Assembly (NCBI GenBank): GCA_941918925.1
Contig: OW799234.1
Coordinates: 132,908,895-132,972,894, forward strand
Source of the DNA: Phyto melanocephala
Taxonomy: Eukaryota > Arthropoda > Insecta > Diptera > Rhinophoridae
DNA: 64,000 nucleotides
Direction of reading: 5' to 3'
Both the position numbers and the translations under genes were made by a program. A model generated the notes under the pieces. That model ran no database searches and was not told the origin of the DNA. It saw only the letters and a list, made by a program, of their open reading frames with translations. This document shows, piece after piece, positions 1 to 11,030 of the stretch (positions are counted from its first letter, which is position 1; each line of letters begins with the position of its first letter).

Positions 1-214
1 GGAAAAGGGTCTTGTAAAAGTGCCTTCACTAAAAAAACAAGAAGAAGAATTTATGATTTTGTCATTTTTGTCGTCTGATGCAAAAAATTGTTACTACAAA
101 ATTTTTCATTTATTCCAAATTATTTAGAAAGTTGTAGATTTTTTCTACAAAGTTAAATAAAAAAGGACCACCGCCATTTGTTGAATACAGTAATTATTAA
201 AGACTTAAAAAACT

Positions 215-1016
215 ATGAATCCTTGTGCGGTTGCAACCCAACGAAAAGACATGGAAGGCGATGATAGATGGTTAAGGTAAAAGATTATTTGGTCATAATA
301 CTCTGTTTAGAGTGAATAAAAAATATTTTTTTAACATAGTATACACAAACGTTTTATTTTGGAATGTCGTGAAAAAGATCCTGATGTCATATTTTTGGGA
401 GATTGCATATTGGAAACATTGCAGGACACAGAAACATGGCACTATTATTTTGCACCCATGCACTGCCTTAATTTTAGTATACGTGATGATCGTTGCGAAA
501 ATGCGTTGTGGCGCGTTGAGAATGGTGAATTGGATAATGTTAAACCAAAAATTGTAGTTCTACATGTTGGCACCAATAATGTGGAAAATAAACCAGAAGA
601 AATTGCAGATGGTATTTACGAAATTATACAGAGAATACGATCAAAACTACCCGATGTTTATATAGTTTTACCTGTAAGTTTGTTTTGTTTTTGTTCTTTA
701 TAATGTAAAAGTATTTTCTAACAATATCTTGCAGTCTCTACTACCTCGTGGTCATCAACCAAATAAATTACGTGATAAAAATGTTCAAGTCAACAATCTT
801 GTTAAAGAGAAAGTTGTGGGTCTAAATCGTGTTCAAACTGTAGATATTGCAAAAGGTCTAATACAGATGGACGATTCAATTAGTCATCACGATATGTTTG
901 ACTATAAGAATCTAACAAATACTGGAGCTAAAAAGGTTTTTGAACCGGTACATGACTTGTTATCTCAAATACTCAATGAAAATGAACAGGAACGTGATCT
1001 CACACCATCTGAGTAG
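215..1016 (+). CDS. Paf-AHalpha: PAF-acetylhydrolase Ib alpha subunit homologue, catalytically altered; exons 215-276, 340-673, 735-1016
   Basis: Three exons join in phase (introns 277-339 and 674-734, both GT-AG) to give 225 aa, close to the 229 aa of human PAFAH1B2. The protein aligns end to end with this SGNH-hydrolase fold: DRWLS then HKRF near residues 18-26, DPDVIFLGD at 34-42, LHVGTNN, LLPRG at 134-138 and HDMFD at 184-188. In the family these subunits hydrolyse the acetyl group of platelet-activating factor and bind LIS1 (dynein regulation). Here the nucleophile position after LGD is Cys43 instead of Ser, the oxyanion GGD is RDD, and the histidine three residues after the catalytic Asp188 is Asn191. 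The enzyme is therefore probably inactive, as I recall being reported for the Drosophila homologue. A role as LIS1 partner is inference. The ATG at 215 is the first in frame and matches the family N-terminus. Confidence 0.93.
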
Positions 1017-2430
1017 TTTATTTCTTTTGGTCCTTTTTTTAAATTTCTTCTGTTTATTTACACTGTAACTAGTATCAAATTATCACATTCATATGCAGCA
1101 TTAATCTACCTAATTATATATATTTATTATTCAAGTCGTATTACTTATTTTGCTATTATATTTTTTATGTAAAAAAAATCACATTTTTAAATCCATCCCA
1201 TTTACTATTTAAAAAAAAACAAAGTTTCCTTATGCTTAAATTTTAATTTTGAGTTTATAAACGAAACTAAAATAATTCGGTATTAATATTGATATATTGA
1301 TTTTATGTTTAAAAGAAAATTCGTAGTCATTAGAAGAACATAAAACCAAAATATCGGACTTTGTAGCACGAATTGTTTTCCTCGTTTTTTAATCTTATTC
1401 CGACAGCAGTTGGAAAATAGAAATTCCATTTTTAATTTTTTACGAATAAAAATTATTGTCGTGCCTGTTCTGTATTCTGTGCGGAAATAAATTGCTCAAA
1501 GTTGGTAAAAACAAAAACACAGTAATGAAAATTCTGAACAATTTGATTCCACTCGGAATAAAATAGTCATGTACTTTTTAGCTTTTAACCAAATTAATTT
1601 AAGAAGTAAAATATGTTGATTATATTGTAATAATTGATATTTAAAATCTTTAGTTAAATATTTCGAATTTATATTGAAAACACAAAAAAAAGAAAGAAAA
1701 AACTTAAATAAGATGCTTTTTTATAAGTATTTCATTCCAGAGTATATAAATTTGTAATTTTAAATATTTTTTTATTCAAATCGTAAGTTGTTTTGTTGAT
1801 CATTTAATTATGCGTTATTTTAGAAATTTATATATTTATGCTAATTAGCAAGCTGCAAGCCAGTTTACACAAAGTGGTTCATTATGCATAGCGCTTTAAA
1901 TAATGAAATGAAGATCTATCGCATTTAATTATCAGCGTTAAATAATCTAAAAATACGAACCATTTACGTAGATAACAATTTTTTGTAGGTCAGATTATTT
2001 TATTCGCATCCATGCCCCCACGAATTTAAGTTTTTACAAAATATTTATTTCATATTAAATAAGTTACATTTTAAAAAGCTGATTATAGCATCCTCCCACG
2101 GACAATATTTTAAATTCGTATATGCTATCATAAAAAGGGAAATAAAAATTGCTTAAATTTAAATCAAAGTAAATATAACTTTTTTTATTGCAAAAATTAT
2201 ATTTTTTTTGTTTATCTTAACTTTTTAACAAACGGGAATTATTTATTAAATGCCGTTTTCAGCCGGCATAAAGTTTGAACACACAGAAAAGTTTTGTAGA
2301 TTCACTGCCATCTGTAGCACCTCGTGTGGTAGTACACGAAGCAACTAATATTGATAAATCAGTGATGTAAATTCCAAATTAACTACATATATTAATCACA
2401 GCGTAACGATACTTTTAAACCATTTTCTTT
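1017..2430. other. 3' UTR and intergenic AT-rich sequence
   Basis: No coding feature is seen. An AATAAA at about 1485 could serve as poly(A) signal for the gene ending at 1016, although other A-rich candidates exist. The rest is AT-rich without a repeat family that I can place. Confidence 0.4.
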
Positions 2431-2436
2431 CTTTAG

Positions 2437-2498
2437 GCTCTTTGGCAATGGTGTATAACGGTGGTTACCAAGGAAAACCAACTTACAAGGACAAAAAG
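2437..2498 (+). CDS. Candidate small coding exon, unknown gene
   Basis: A pyrimidine tract and TTTAG acceptor (ending 2436) precede a 62-nt open stretch that ends in AAG followed by GTAATA. An ATG at 2448 would encode 17 residues (MVYNGGYQGKPTYKDKK) ending exactly at the donor, phase 0. The composition is less AT-rich than its surroundings. I do not recognise the peptide, and no partner exon was found in the window, so this could be the first coding exon of a gene whose next exon is distant, or chance. Confidence 0.3.
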
Positions 2499-3018
2499 GT
2501 AATACGACTAAAAAAAGATGCGTTCATATCGCAAAAGTATATAATCGATAAACGTTACTCCTAAAACGGGAGCCTATAACATTTTAAAGGTGCAAAAGAC
2601 CCTACATTTTACTAAAAATATCAAGTTAGATTTCGCAAATCATCGCAAAAAAACTCACAATTGAAACCGTACTTTTCTCTGATAAATCCAAAATTAATTT
2701 AAGGGGTCTTAATAAATTTCGGCAAACAATTTTAAAACGGCTATACACACATCGAAATGTGGTTCGTTAGTAATAAAATTAATGGATGGTATACGAAAAG
2801 AAATATCGATTAGTATTAGCTTTTCGCAAAGTAGATTTCCAATCCTTGTTTATGTTCATTGTGTCAGCTGTTAAAAAATTTTTCTTTTTTAAGAAAAAAA
2901 ATTTATACCGCAACTATGGAATGATACCACAGTAACGAAAAAAAAAATTTAAAATTTTGCTCTCATACAAAAATTGCTTTTTGCAATCCCGGAATGGAAT
3001 GAATAATTCCATAATTTT
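2499..3018. other. Unassigned AT-rich sequence
   Basis: No gene or clear repeat was recognised. If the exon at 2437-2498 is real, this would be intron. Confidence 0.3.
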
Positions 3019-3737
3019 TATACCCTTCACCTGTGGTGTACAAGGGTATATATAGCTATATCATTTCGTTTGTAATTCCTACAATTTTCATTTCCGACCC
3101 CATAAAGTATATATTTTCTGAAAGCTTATGAATAGAGAAGTAGATTAAGCCAGGTTCCTCTGTTGGTTGAAGCAACCGCATGTTCCTCAGACCTGTGTAT
3201 GGTATCAATCTTTTGGAAATATCTGGGAATGAATCGCTATTGAAATTCAGCAAAATCGCCCCATAACTTTCTGAGATATGAGCAAATAAACGCGACTGCC
3301 TCTTTTTTTAAAAAAATATATAAGTATTCTAAAAATTTACAAACGAAAACCAGCTTCTAGAAAACCTAGGGAATCAACATTGGTATCATCTGAAAGGACT
3401 TTTACTAGCGCAATATAAGACACTATAAAAAAAATAAAATTCATTGTGGCCGCCACTACAAAATGGCGGACAATAAATTAATATGGGCCAAATCTGGTAT
3501 TTGAAAATGTTACTTCTTCAACCCCCACAATATTGGTATCAAATGAAAGGGCTTAACCAGTAGAATACAGTCAATTATTAAAATATAAAATCCAAGATGG
3601 CTTATAAAACAAAATGGCGGAACAAATTTTTTTTAACCCCATTAATATGGGTATCAAATGAAAGGGCTTGATTAGACGGCATTGGAAATAATAAAGAAAA
3701 ATGGCGTATAACATGAAATATAAGTTAAGCTACAATT
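3019..3737 (-). mobile_element. Hairpin-ended interspersed repeat (family H), copy a, truncated
   Basis: Begins with the family terminus ATACCCTTCACC followed by GGGTATATATAG, then the landmark CCGACCCCATAAAGTATATA. It continues into a stretch with repeated 'GTATCAAATGAAAGGGCTT' motifs that recurs at 39.8-40.3 kb. The opposite hairpin terminus (ATTCGGC..GCCGAAT) is missing: the sequence runs into the 3' tail of the LINE at about 3738. The family resembles dipteran non-autonomous Helitron/Helentron repeats; that class is inference. Confidence 0.7.
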
Positions 3738-3963
3738 CCACAAAATATTATTATACTTTATTATTATACTTTATTAGAATTTATAATGAATTATAAACCT
3801 AATATTAAACAAGGATAAGAGCACTAGCTGCTTTGGCTATCGGCTCTTGGTAAATAAGAAAAACGATTAAAAGTAAACAAATTGGTTATCTAAAATGATA
3901 AAAGTTTCTTACAACTAAATGGTAGTGATAAATCATAATTTTAAGATACAAAATTGTGTTAAA

Positions 3964-6900
3964 TTAAATGATAACTTTAATATGGTTAATAAAATTAAAA
4001 ATTTTCTGAATATTCTCCTGTTGTGGGACTTCAAGTAGTTCCATTGGATTTTCGGATGCAAAGATGTTATTCCTAGTATTTTGGTACTGTGTGCAATCAA
4101 GTAAAATGTGTTTGATGGAGACGGGCAATCCGCATTTTGAACATGGTGGTATGGGTTCCTTTTTAAAAATGTGACTATGCGTAACAAAAGTGTGGCCTAA
4201 CCGTAAACGTGAAAATATTTGGATTTGGTGTCTGCTAACATTGGTAGGGTATTGTGGTTGGATGTAGTTTATGTTAAGATTCTTATAATGAGGGTGATTG
4301 TATTCCGACCATTTTAAATTTTTTTCTTTATGTGTATGATCAATAAGGTATTTGAGAATATCGACTTTTTCTGGTTTGTATTCCATTATGATAGGGGATC
4401 TACAAGCAAATTTGGCTGCTTCATCCGCAATGACGTTACCTCTGATGTTTGTGTGTCCTGGTATCCAGAAAATTTTTTAATGTATCACTGTTTTTTATCA
4501 AGAGATCCCGAATGAGGTTAACAGTACCCCAACGTTGAGAAAGAGGATTGCAGATCGTTTTAACAACAGATAAGCTGTCAGTACAAATAACTGTCTTTAG
4601 TTGGCTATCAAGAGCTATGTATATAGCATTAATTATGGCAGAAGCTTCAGCTGCAAATATTGATGTAAAATCCGGTAGACTTTTAAGACTGCAAACTTGC
4701 CCATTAAAATCAATAATGGCATAAGATGTGTTCCCATTTGATAATTTGGACCCATCTGTAAAAAGAAAAGTCCAACCTTCCTTAAGCAAGTCATATTCTT
4801 TTTCCATATATAGTTGTATAAAGATGTAATTAGAAGTAGTATTTTTGTTAAGTTTTGATAAGGAGACGTCGCATAGACTCTGAGAAAAAAACCAGGGAGG
4901 ATAATTGGTTTTGATTGATTTGTTAATTGTATTTATTCCGAGAGAACCAGCAAGCTGAAATGCTTCGCCAATTGCTGAGGATAGTCTGTATTTTCTTTTT
5001 GCAACCGATAGCCTTTTAACATCCTCATCGATTACAGAGTTATTTGGAAAAATTATTTTGGGTATCAATTTGGATTTATTTTCACTTATTCTTTCCTCTA
5101 GGGGTGGTAAGCCAGATTCAGCAAACAGATGTAGTAATGGAGTAGTTCGAAATGCATAGATACTCGATCTGATTACCTGATGATAAAGGCCTTTTATAAG
5201 ATTGATTGTAGATTTGGGCGAGTTGCCAGTTAAGAAAAGTCCGTAATCAATTTTACTTAGAAATAAAGTTCTTACCAGGTATATCAAGGTGTTAATGTGA
5301 ACGAAGCTTTTCTTGCTCGATAAAAATAAAATTATATTAGCTCTTTGAACCAAAGATTTCTTTAATGTTGAGAAGTGTTCTTTCCACGAATAATTCTTAG
5401 TAAATATTATTCCTAATATTTTAAGTTGATCCACATTTTCAATGTTATTATTATTGGTACAAATGTTATAAGCCTGCACATCACATGATTTCTTTCTACA
5501 TATATGCATTTTCTTAGACTTTTCAGTAGATATTTTAGCACCAGATTTTAAAGACCATTCATTTATTTTATTGAATGCATCTTGAAGTAAATTGTTACAT
5601 TCGAGATTATCATTTTTCTTGCAAAAAATGTATAAATCATCTGCATATATACAGTGATCCATATACTTACACTTCTTTATTATCAGACTGATTTCACTAA
5701 ATGCTATAGTAAACAGAATAACTGACAGCGGCGAACCTTGCGGAATGCCGTTATGCAAAGGAACTGTTGATGAGTAAACTCCATTTATTCTAACTCTAAA
5801 CTTTCTATTTTTTAAATATGATTTAACATAGTTAAAAATTCTGGGGCCAACTTTCCATTTGTTTAATATGTTAAGAATCACGTGCGCACCAACTCTATCG
5901 AAGGCTTTCTCAAAGTCTATAGAGAGAATTGATACGTGATTATGAGACGAAAGAGCCTTGGATATATAGAAATCTATGTGTAAAAGCGCATCAGTACACC
6001 CCCTTCCAGTTTTGAAAGCAGCCTGGTTAGGAGCAATCAGATCATTTTTTTCCGTAAACCAATAAAGCCGCGTAGCAATTATTTTCTCAAGTATTTTGCT
6101 AAGACAAGATAGCAAGGATATTGGGCGGAATGATTTTATTTCCAAAGAGTTTTTGTTGGCTTTTGGGATAGGAATTATAGTAGCTGTTTTCCAGTCTGTG
6201 GGTATTATGCTTGTATCTAGTATATTATTATATAGCACTAATAATCTTTTCTTTGCTTGTTGACTGGTTTCCTTGATCATTTTGTACGATACCCTATCGA
6301 ACCCTGGTGTTGATCCCTTCACCTTGTTCAAACAACTTGAAAGTTCCGTTAAAGTAATGTCCTTTTCTATATAGAGAGCATTGGGGTCTATTTTATTGTT
6401 CGGTATAATAGATGTAGCTTTGGAATTATTGAATTGATTGGAAAAATTATTGTCAGAGGAGTACTCAGACCATTTATCGGCGAAGGAATTAGAAATTTGG
6501 TACGGGTCGGTGTAAATTTGATTATTGTATTCAATAGCCAGTATCTGCTTGTTTACATTGTTGTTTGAGAGTCTTTGTATTTTGCTCCAAATATCCCCAA
6601 TTGACGAGTTTTTGTTGATCGAATTTGTAAAACTTTCAAAACTAAGTTGTTTATGTTTTCTCATTTCCCTTCTAAATATCGCATTTTCTTTTTTGTAATT
6701 GATTAAATTTAACGTAATGGGGGATTTTTTAAAAGCTTTCCAAGCGTTGATCTTATTATTACGCAACAAGGACAATTTCTTATTCCACCAAGGTACACTA
6801 GATTTCCACTTTAAAGATGATTGAGGTATGGACGCGTTAGCCGCAGTTCTTATGGCCTTTGTAAATAAAGATGCTTCTCTGTTAATATTTGTGGATGGAG

Positions 6901-7729
6901 GTCTCCTATGCAATTCATCATCAACTAAATTAGAGTATTTTGTCCAATCAGCTAAATTAATCAAGAATTTTCTGTTAGAATACGTTCTGTTAATATTATT
7001 CTTTAAAGTTATTGTTATAATAATGGGGAAATGATCACTATTGTACATTTCATCTAGTATATCCCACGAAGTTAGATGCAATATAGATGGAGAACATAGG
7101 GAAATATCAATGTGTGTTAAAGTTCCATGTGTTGGTAGATGAGTGGGGCTGCCATCATTCAAAAGGCATAATTCTGAAGAAATGATTGCATCCTCCAAAG
7201 TGTTACCTCTAATGTTGTTGTTTGCCGAACCCCAAGCTACATTCCAGGAATTAAAATCCCCAATGATATATTTTGGAGTTGTCACAGAATCAAATATATT
7301 AGTGAGTTCAGTTTTGGAGAAAGATTGACATGGTGGTATATATAAAGAAATTACAGTAAATTTAATATCTAGTTGAATTTCAATTGCCAACACTTGTAAT
7401 GTGGAGTTAATATGAATTTGCTTATGAGGGATATTGTCCCTTACCAGTACACCAATACCTTGCTTAGATGTAGTATTTAATGGACAGTTGAAAAAATAGG
7501 TAGAGTACCCTTTAGGAGGTAATGGGTTAAAGTTGTATTTGCAATGAGTTTCCTGAATGGATATTAAAGATGGGTTGTGCTCTTTAATCAATAGCTGTAG
7601 TTCACTGAAATTGTTGATGAAACCTTTAATGTTCCATTGCAATATCTTAAAGTTAGCCATGATAAAAAATTCTAACTGATTTGTAAATTTAAATTTACAA
7701 TTGATAGACAGTGTAGAGCACAGTGCCAT
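3964..7729 (-). pseudogene. LINE ORF2 (EN-RT-RNase H), single frameshift
   Basis: An uninterrupted 1097-aa frame (7729 down to 4436) contains an APE-type endonuclease (ILQWN, SIQETH, GDFNSWN, SDHFPI, about residues 25-235), reverse transcriptase (FRPISLL, DFEKAFD, GIPQGSPLS, intact YADD, about 470-770) and the first half of RNase H (LFTDGS, AAEASA, CTDSLS). A T-run at 4473-4478 (A-run on the coding strand) has shifted frame by one, so the frame ends early. The rest of RNase H (WIPGHTN, ADEAA) and a CCHC-like C-terminus (CSKCG..H..C) continue in another frame to 3964. ORF2 begins 15 nt after the ORF1 stop, with a second Met at 7660. All visible RT and EN catalytic residues are kept, so decay looks recent. 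Confidence 0.9.
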
Positions 7730-7744
7730 GATGCCGAATTAAGT

Positions 7745-9070
7745 TTAGCCATCAGAAAGAGCATCCATGTCAGATGCTGGTATAAAATAACTATCCGTTG
7801 ACATCAACTCTTGGGTTAATTGCCCAAGAGGAGATAAGTTAACGGAAGTAGGGTTATGATTTGTAATATTTTTATTTATTGTTGTAGTGTTTGATTTATT
7901 TATTTGTTGTTGTATTTGATTTTCTGTAGTGCTTAATACGTTTGTTAGTGGTAGTAGTTGATTTGTTGAGACAGTTGATTTGTTTAAATTTTCTTCTTTT
8001 GTAACATTAATTGCTTGAGATGTTGAAAGATTTATTTTCTTAGTAGATTTGTTTTTTGATTGTTTGGTTTTTTTAGAATTAGGTTTTTTAGGTGCTGATG
8101 ACGATGACGCCTCCAAACAAACTTCATATGATGAAGAACTGGAGGATGATTCCCGACGAGGAATTTTTTCATTGGTTTTTTTTGTTTGAGGTGATACTGC
8201 AGATCTTTTCTGTAGTTGTTTAACGGGAAGATTCTCTGAATTATCATTTTCCTTTGCAACTTCGGAGTATGATTGGTTTTCATTTTGTTGGGATGTTGTT
8301 CTTGACATAGTTTCGTACTTACGTTTTGCAGCCCCAAAAGAGCATTTGTCGATGGTTTTTATTTTAATTATTTCTTTTTGTTGAAGATACCGAGGACAGT
8401 TTTTATCGGAAGCTGCATGCTCATCGTTACAGTTGGCACATTGTAGTCGGGTACATGGAAGAGGAATATGAGGAGGAAAATTGCATTTCTCGCATGAAGC
8501 TTGGTTGGTACATTTATTTTTTGTATGTCCTAGGATCTGACAATTTTTGCATCGCATCGGATTAGGATAGTAAGGTTTGACTCTGACTTTATACCAGGCC
8601 ACATCTATAACTTGAGGTAAATTATAAAGGTTAAAAGTTACGACCATATGTCCACTACATTTTTGTGTTTTATCATCTCCAGTAATCATGTATTTATATA
8701 CTGAATGAACACCTTGAGATTTCAGTTCTTTTGCAATTTCATCTTCTGAAACATCAATAAGACATGGGGCATAAATAACACCCTTTATGTAGTTTAACGT
8801 GTCATGTAATTTTACTGTTATAGAGCACATGTTTGATAACATTGTGGCTTTTAAAAACTTATCAGCAACTAATTGATTTCGTACTAAAACCAAAAGGTTA
8901 CCATCTTTTAGTTGGCTTATGGAATCAATGAGTGTGGAAATTGCATGTAAGCCTTTTTGAATGACGAAGGGGCTTAATGTTTTTAATTTATTGTCTGGCG
9001 ATGTAATTATTAAATATTTTGGATTACTTGGTACGTTTGTTCTCAATGGAGGAAGTTGAGGAAAGTTCAT
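7745..9070 (-). CDS. LINE ORF1, nucleic-acid-binding Gag-like protein, 5' truncated
   Basis: About 440 element-derived residues. There is an N-terminal region alignable to the ORF1 at 16179, then three CCHC/CCHC-like knuckles (CKNCQILGHTKNKC, CEKCNFPPHIPLPC, CANCNDEHAASDKNC), then a Ser/Asn/Lys/Gln-rich tail. ORF1 proteins of this type bind the element RNA to form the retrotransposition RNP. The open frame continues upstream to 9202 only because it reads through Helitron repeat sequence (residues such as MTARYV come from that repeat). The native start codon is absent and the Met at 9070 is only a marker of where homology begins. Confidence 0.82.
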   Translation of the reverse strand: MNFPQLPPLRTNVPSNPKYLIITSPDNKLKTLSPFVIQKGLHAISTLIDSISQLKDGNLLVLVRNQLVADKFLKATMLSNMCSITVKLHDTLNYIKGVIYAPCLIDVSEDEIAKELKSQGVHSVYKYMITGDDKTQKCSGHMVVTFNLYNLPQVIDVAWYKVRVKPYYPNPMRCKNCQILGHTKNKCTNQASCEKCNFPPHIPLPCTRLQCANCNDEHAASDKNCPRYLQQKEIIKIKTIDKCSFGAAKRKYETMSRTTSQQNENQSYSEVAKENDNSENLPVKQLQKRSAVSPQTKKTNEKIPRRESSSSSSSYEVCLEASSSSAPKKPNSKKTKQSKNKSTKKINLSTSQAINVTKEENLNKSTVSTNQLLPLTNVLSTTENQIQQQINKSNTTTINKNITNHNPTSVNLSPLGQLTQELMSTDSYFIPASDMDALSDG

Positions 9071-9077
9071 GTTGTTG

Positions 9078-9731
9078 GGCACATATCGAGCTGTCATGAC
9101 TAAATAATTTCGTGATAAGAAAAGTGGGCGGGGCCACGCCCCTAAAAAAGTTTTAACTTTGAGGTACTTGCACTGGACCGATTTTCCTGAAACTTTGCAC
9201 ACATATTAAGCTGTCGTGACTTTATAACTTCGTGATTAAAAAAGTGGGCAGGGCCACGCCCATAAAAAAGGCTATAATTTTGAGGTACTTGCATCAGACC
9301 GATTTTTCTGAAACTTTGCACACATATTGAGCTGTTATGACTAAATAATTTCAAGATTAGAAAAGTGGGCAGTGCCACGCCCATAAGAAATAGGTATCAT
9401 TTTGAGGTACTTGCACTGGACCGATTATTCTGAAACTTTGCACACATATTGAGCTATTATGACTTTACAATTTCGTGATTAGAAAAGTGGGCAAGGCCAC
9501 GCCCATAAAAACAATTTTAATTTTGGGATACTTGCACTGGTCCGATTCTTCTGAAACTTTGCACACATATTGAGCTGTTATTACTTTACAATTTCGTGAC
9601 TAGAAAAGTGGGAAATGCCACGCCCATAAAAAAATTATAATATTTAGGTTTTTGCACTTGATATTCAATTAAAATTCAGAATGCATTTCGATTTATTAAG
9701 GGGCGTAGCAACGCGCGCCGGGTTTGGCTAG
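9078..9731 (+). mobile_element. Helitron 3' part with about five ~121-bp tandem units
   Basis: Tandem units (GTGGGC..GCCACGCCC..CTTGCACTGGACCGAT..ACTTTGCACACATAT) recur near 9124, 9244, 9365, 9486 and 9607. They lead to a Helitron-type 3' terminus: a GC-rich hairpin (GCGTAGCAACGC) about 25 bp before CTAG at 9728-9731, followed by T. The 5' terminus is absent, cut where the LINE begins. The same terminus and array occur in complete form on the other strand at 59324-60204. Confidence 0.85.
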
Positions 9732-9756
9732 TAATAAATAATAAATATAATATAAA

Positions 9757-9833
9757 AATCAATGTGTGTTTGTATGTTTATATGTTTGTATGTTTATATG
9801 TTTGTATGTTTATATGTTTGTATGTTTGTTTGT
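9757..9833. repeat. TGTATGTTTATATGTT-type microsatellite
   Basis: Near-perfect 16-bp units made of TTTGTATG and TTTATATG are repeated about four times within the Helitron 5' region. They make a spurious open frame of Met/Cys/Leu/Phe/Val residues. Confidence 0.85.
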
Positions 9834-9966
9834 GCTTTATAGACGGTTAAACGGCTGGACCGATTTCCTTGAAATTTTCACAGAATCTTTCTGTATGTCT
9901 AGAAGGAACTATAGGCTATACTTCGGTTTGAGATTGTATGTGGGCGGGGTGCCACGCCCTATTAAA

Positions 9967-10710
9967 GAACAAGTAAGAGCGCTATATTCGGCCGTGCCGA
10001 ATCTTATATACCCTTCACAACGTGTAGTCATGCAATAACAGTAGTTTGTGTCACCATTCATCCCATATAAAATACGTACATACATATAAAAACATACATA
10101 TATAAAATTATAAATTCACGTAAAAAAACAAAAATAAAAAAAATTTTTTTTTAAAAATTAAAAAAAAAAAATTTAAAAAAAAAATTATTATATATATAAT
10201 ATATATAAAACAAAAAAAAATATAACAAAAAAATTAAAAAAAAAATAATAAATATATAAATAATATATTAAATAAAAAATAAAAAAAAAATTAAAAAAAA
10301 ATTTAAAAAAAATTAAAAAAAATTTTTTTTGGCTTAGCTGGAATTCGATGCCACGTTTTCTCTAACCAGTATACACGTTTGTATGTATGTATGTTGTTGT
10401 AATGTTGTTTTTGTGAAAAAAAAATCGAGGTGGTCGTGGGTTTTTGCTCACATCTCAGTTGTTTATGTACCGATGTTTCTGATTTTCAATACCGATCTAC
10501 TCCCGAATATTTTTGATATTTTAATACCTTACCCGGGTCAAACCTATGTCGGGGGGCTTCAAAAAGTTGATTTCAACATACACACGGACAGACTGACATA
10601 GCTTTCAGAAAATATATACTTTATGGGGTCGGAAATGAAAATTGTAAAAATTTCACACGGAATGACAAACCTATATATACCCTTTTTCACTGTGTGAAGG
10701 GTATAATAAG
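9967..10710 (+). mobile_element. Family-H repeat, copy b, both ends present
   Basis: Starts AACAAGTAAGAGCGCTAT, then the hairpin ATTCGGCCGTGCCGAAT (9986-10002), then ATACCCTTCACA. The centre is a ~190-bp A/T homopolymer-rich tract (10140-10330). Landmarks follow: GGAATTCGATGCCACGTTTT, CGAGGTGGTCGTGGG, ACACACGGACAGAC and ACTTTATGGGGTCGG. It ends at TGTGTGAAGGGTAT, the inverse of ATACCCTTCACA. Such subterminal inverted repeats plus one hairpin fit Helentron-type non-autonomous elements (inference). Confidence 0.75.
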
Positions 10711-11030
10711 TATTAAATATTATACATCACGAAAGTTAATGCAGCTAGAGTCTTCAAATTAAGTACGGTAAACTTTGACATCCACGCGAACATTTGGGTA
10801 AAAAATGGGCATACTTGCAATAGTAGGCGTGGCCACATGAATTAAATACTAAAATTCGTATAACTGGAAAACGATATCGATTAGAGTACTAAAATTTTGC
10901 AAAAACAACTTTGACACCCAAATGAACATTTAGGCAAGAAATGGGTGCATTAACAATAGTGGGCGTTGCACCTGCCATATGAATTAAATACTAAAATTTG
11001 GGGTGGCGAAGCACACCGGGTATTAGCTAG

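Larger units (their letters stand above)
3741..9077 (-). mobile_element. I-like non-LTR retrotransposon, copy 1, 5' truncated
   Basis: The minus strand carries a gag-like ORF1 with zinc knuckles, ORF2 with endonuclease, reverse transcriptase and RNase H, and an AT-rich 3' tail of imperfect TAATAA/TATAATAA units near 3741-3776. This is the layout of the I clade. ORF1 lacks about 35 N-terminal residues compared with the related complete element at 15957, and the sequence passes at about 9075 directly into a Helitron tandem-repeat unit. The 3' side is a family-H repeat and the 5' side a Helitron array, so no target-site duplication is visible. A later deletion or rearrangement has probably removed one flank. 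Confidence 0.88.
9745..11030 (+). mobile_element. Second Helitron, interrupted by a family-H repeat
   Basis: After the first CTAG-T, an AT-rich start with AATGTGTGTTTGTATG (a typical insect Helitron 5' region) is followed by GGCTGGACCGATTTCCTTG and GTGGGCGGGGTGCCACGCCC. The sequence is broken at about 9966 by a family-H copy, resumes after 10710 and ends at a hairpin (GTGGCGAAGCACAC), CTAG at 11027-11030 and T. The 3' terminus is convincing. The exact 5' base is not. Confidence 0.65.

Noticed and set aside
9766..10038. Open frame rich in Met/Cys/Val/Tyr
   Set aside because: It translates a microsatellite and Helitron/family-H repeat sequence; no protein signature.
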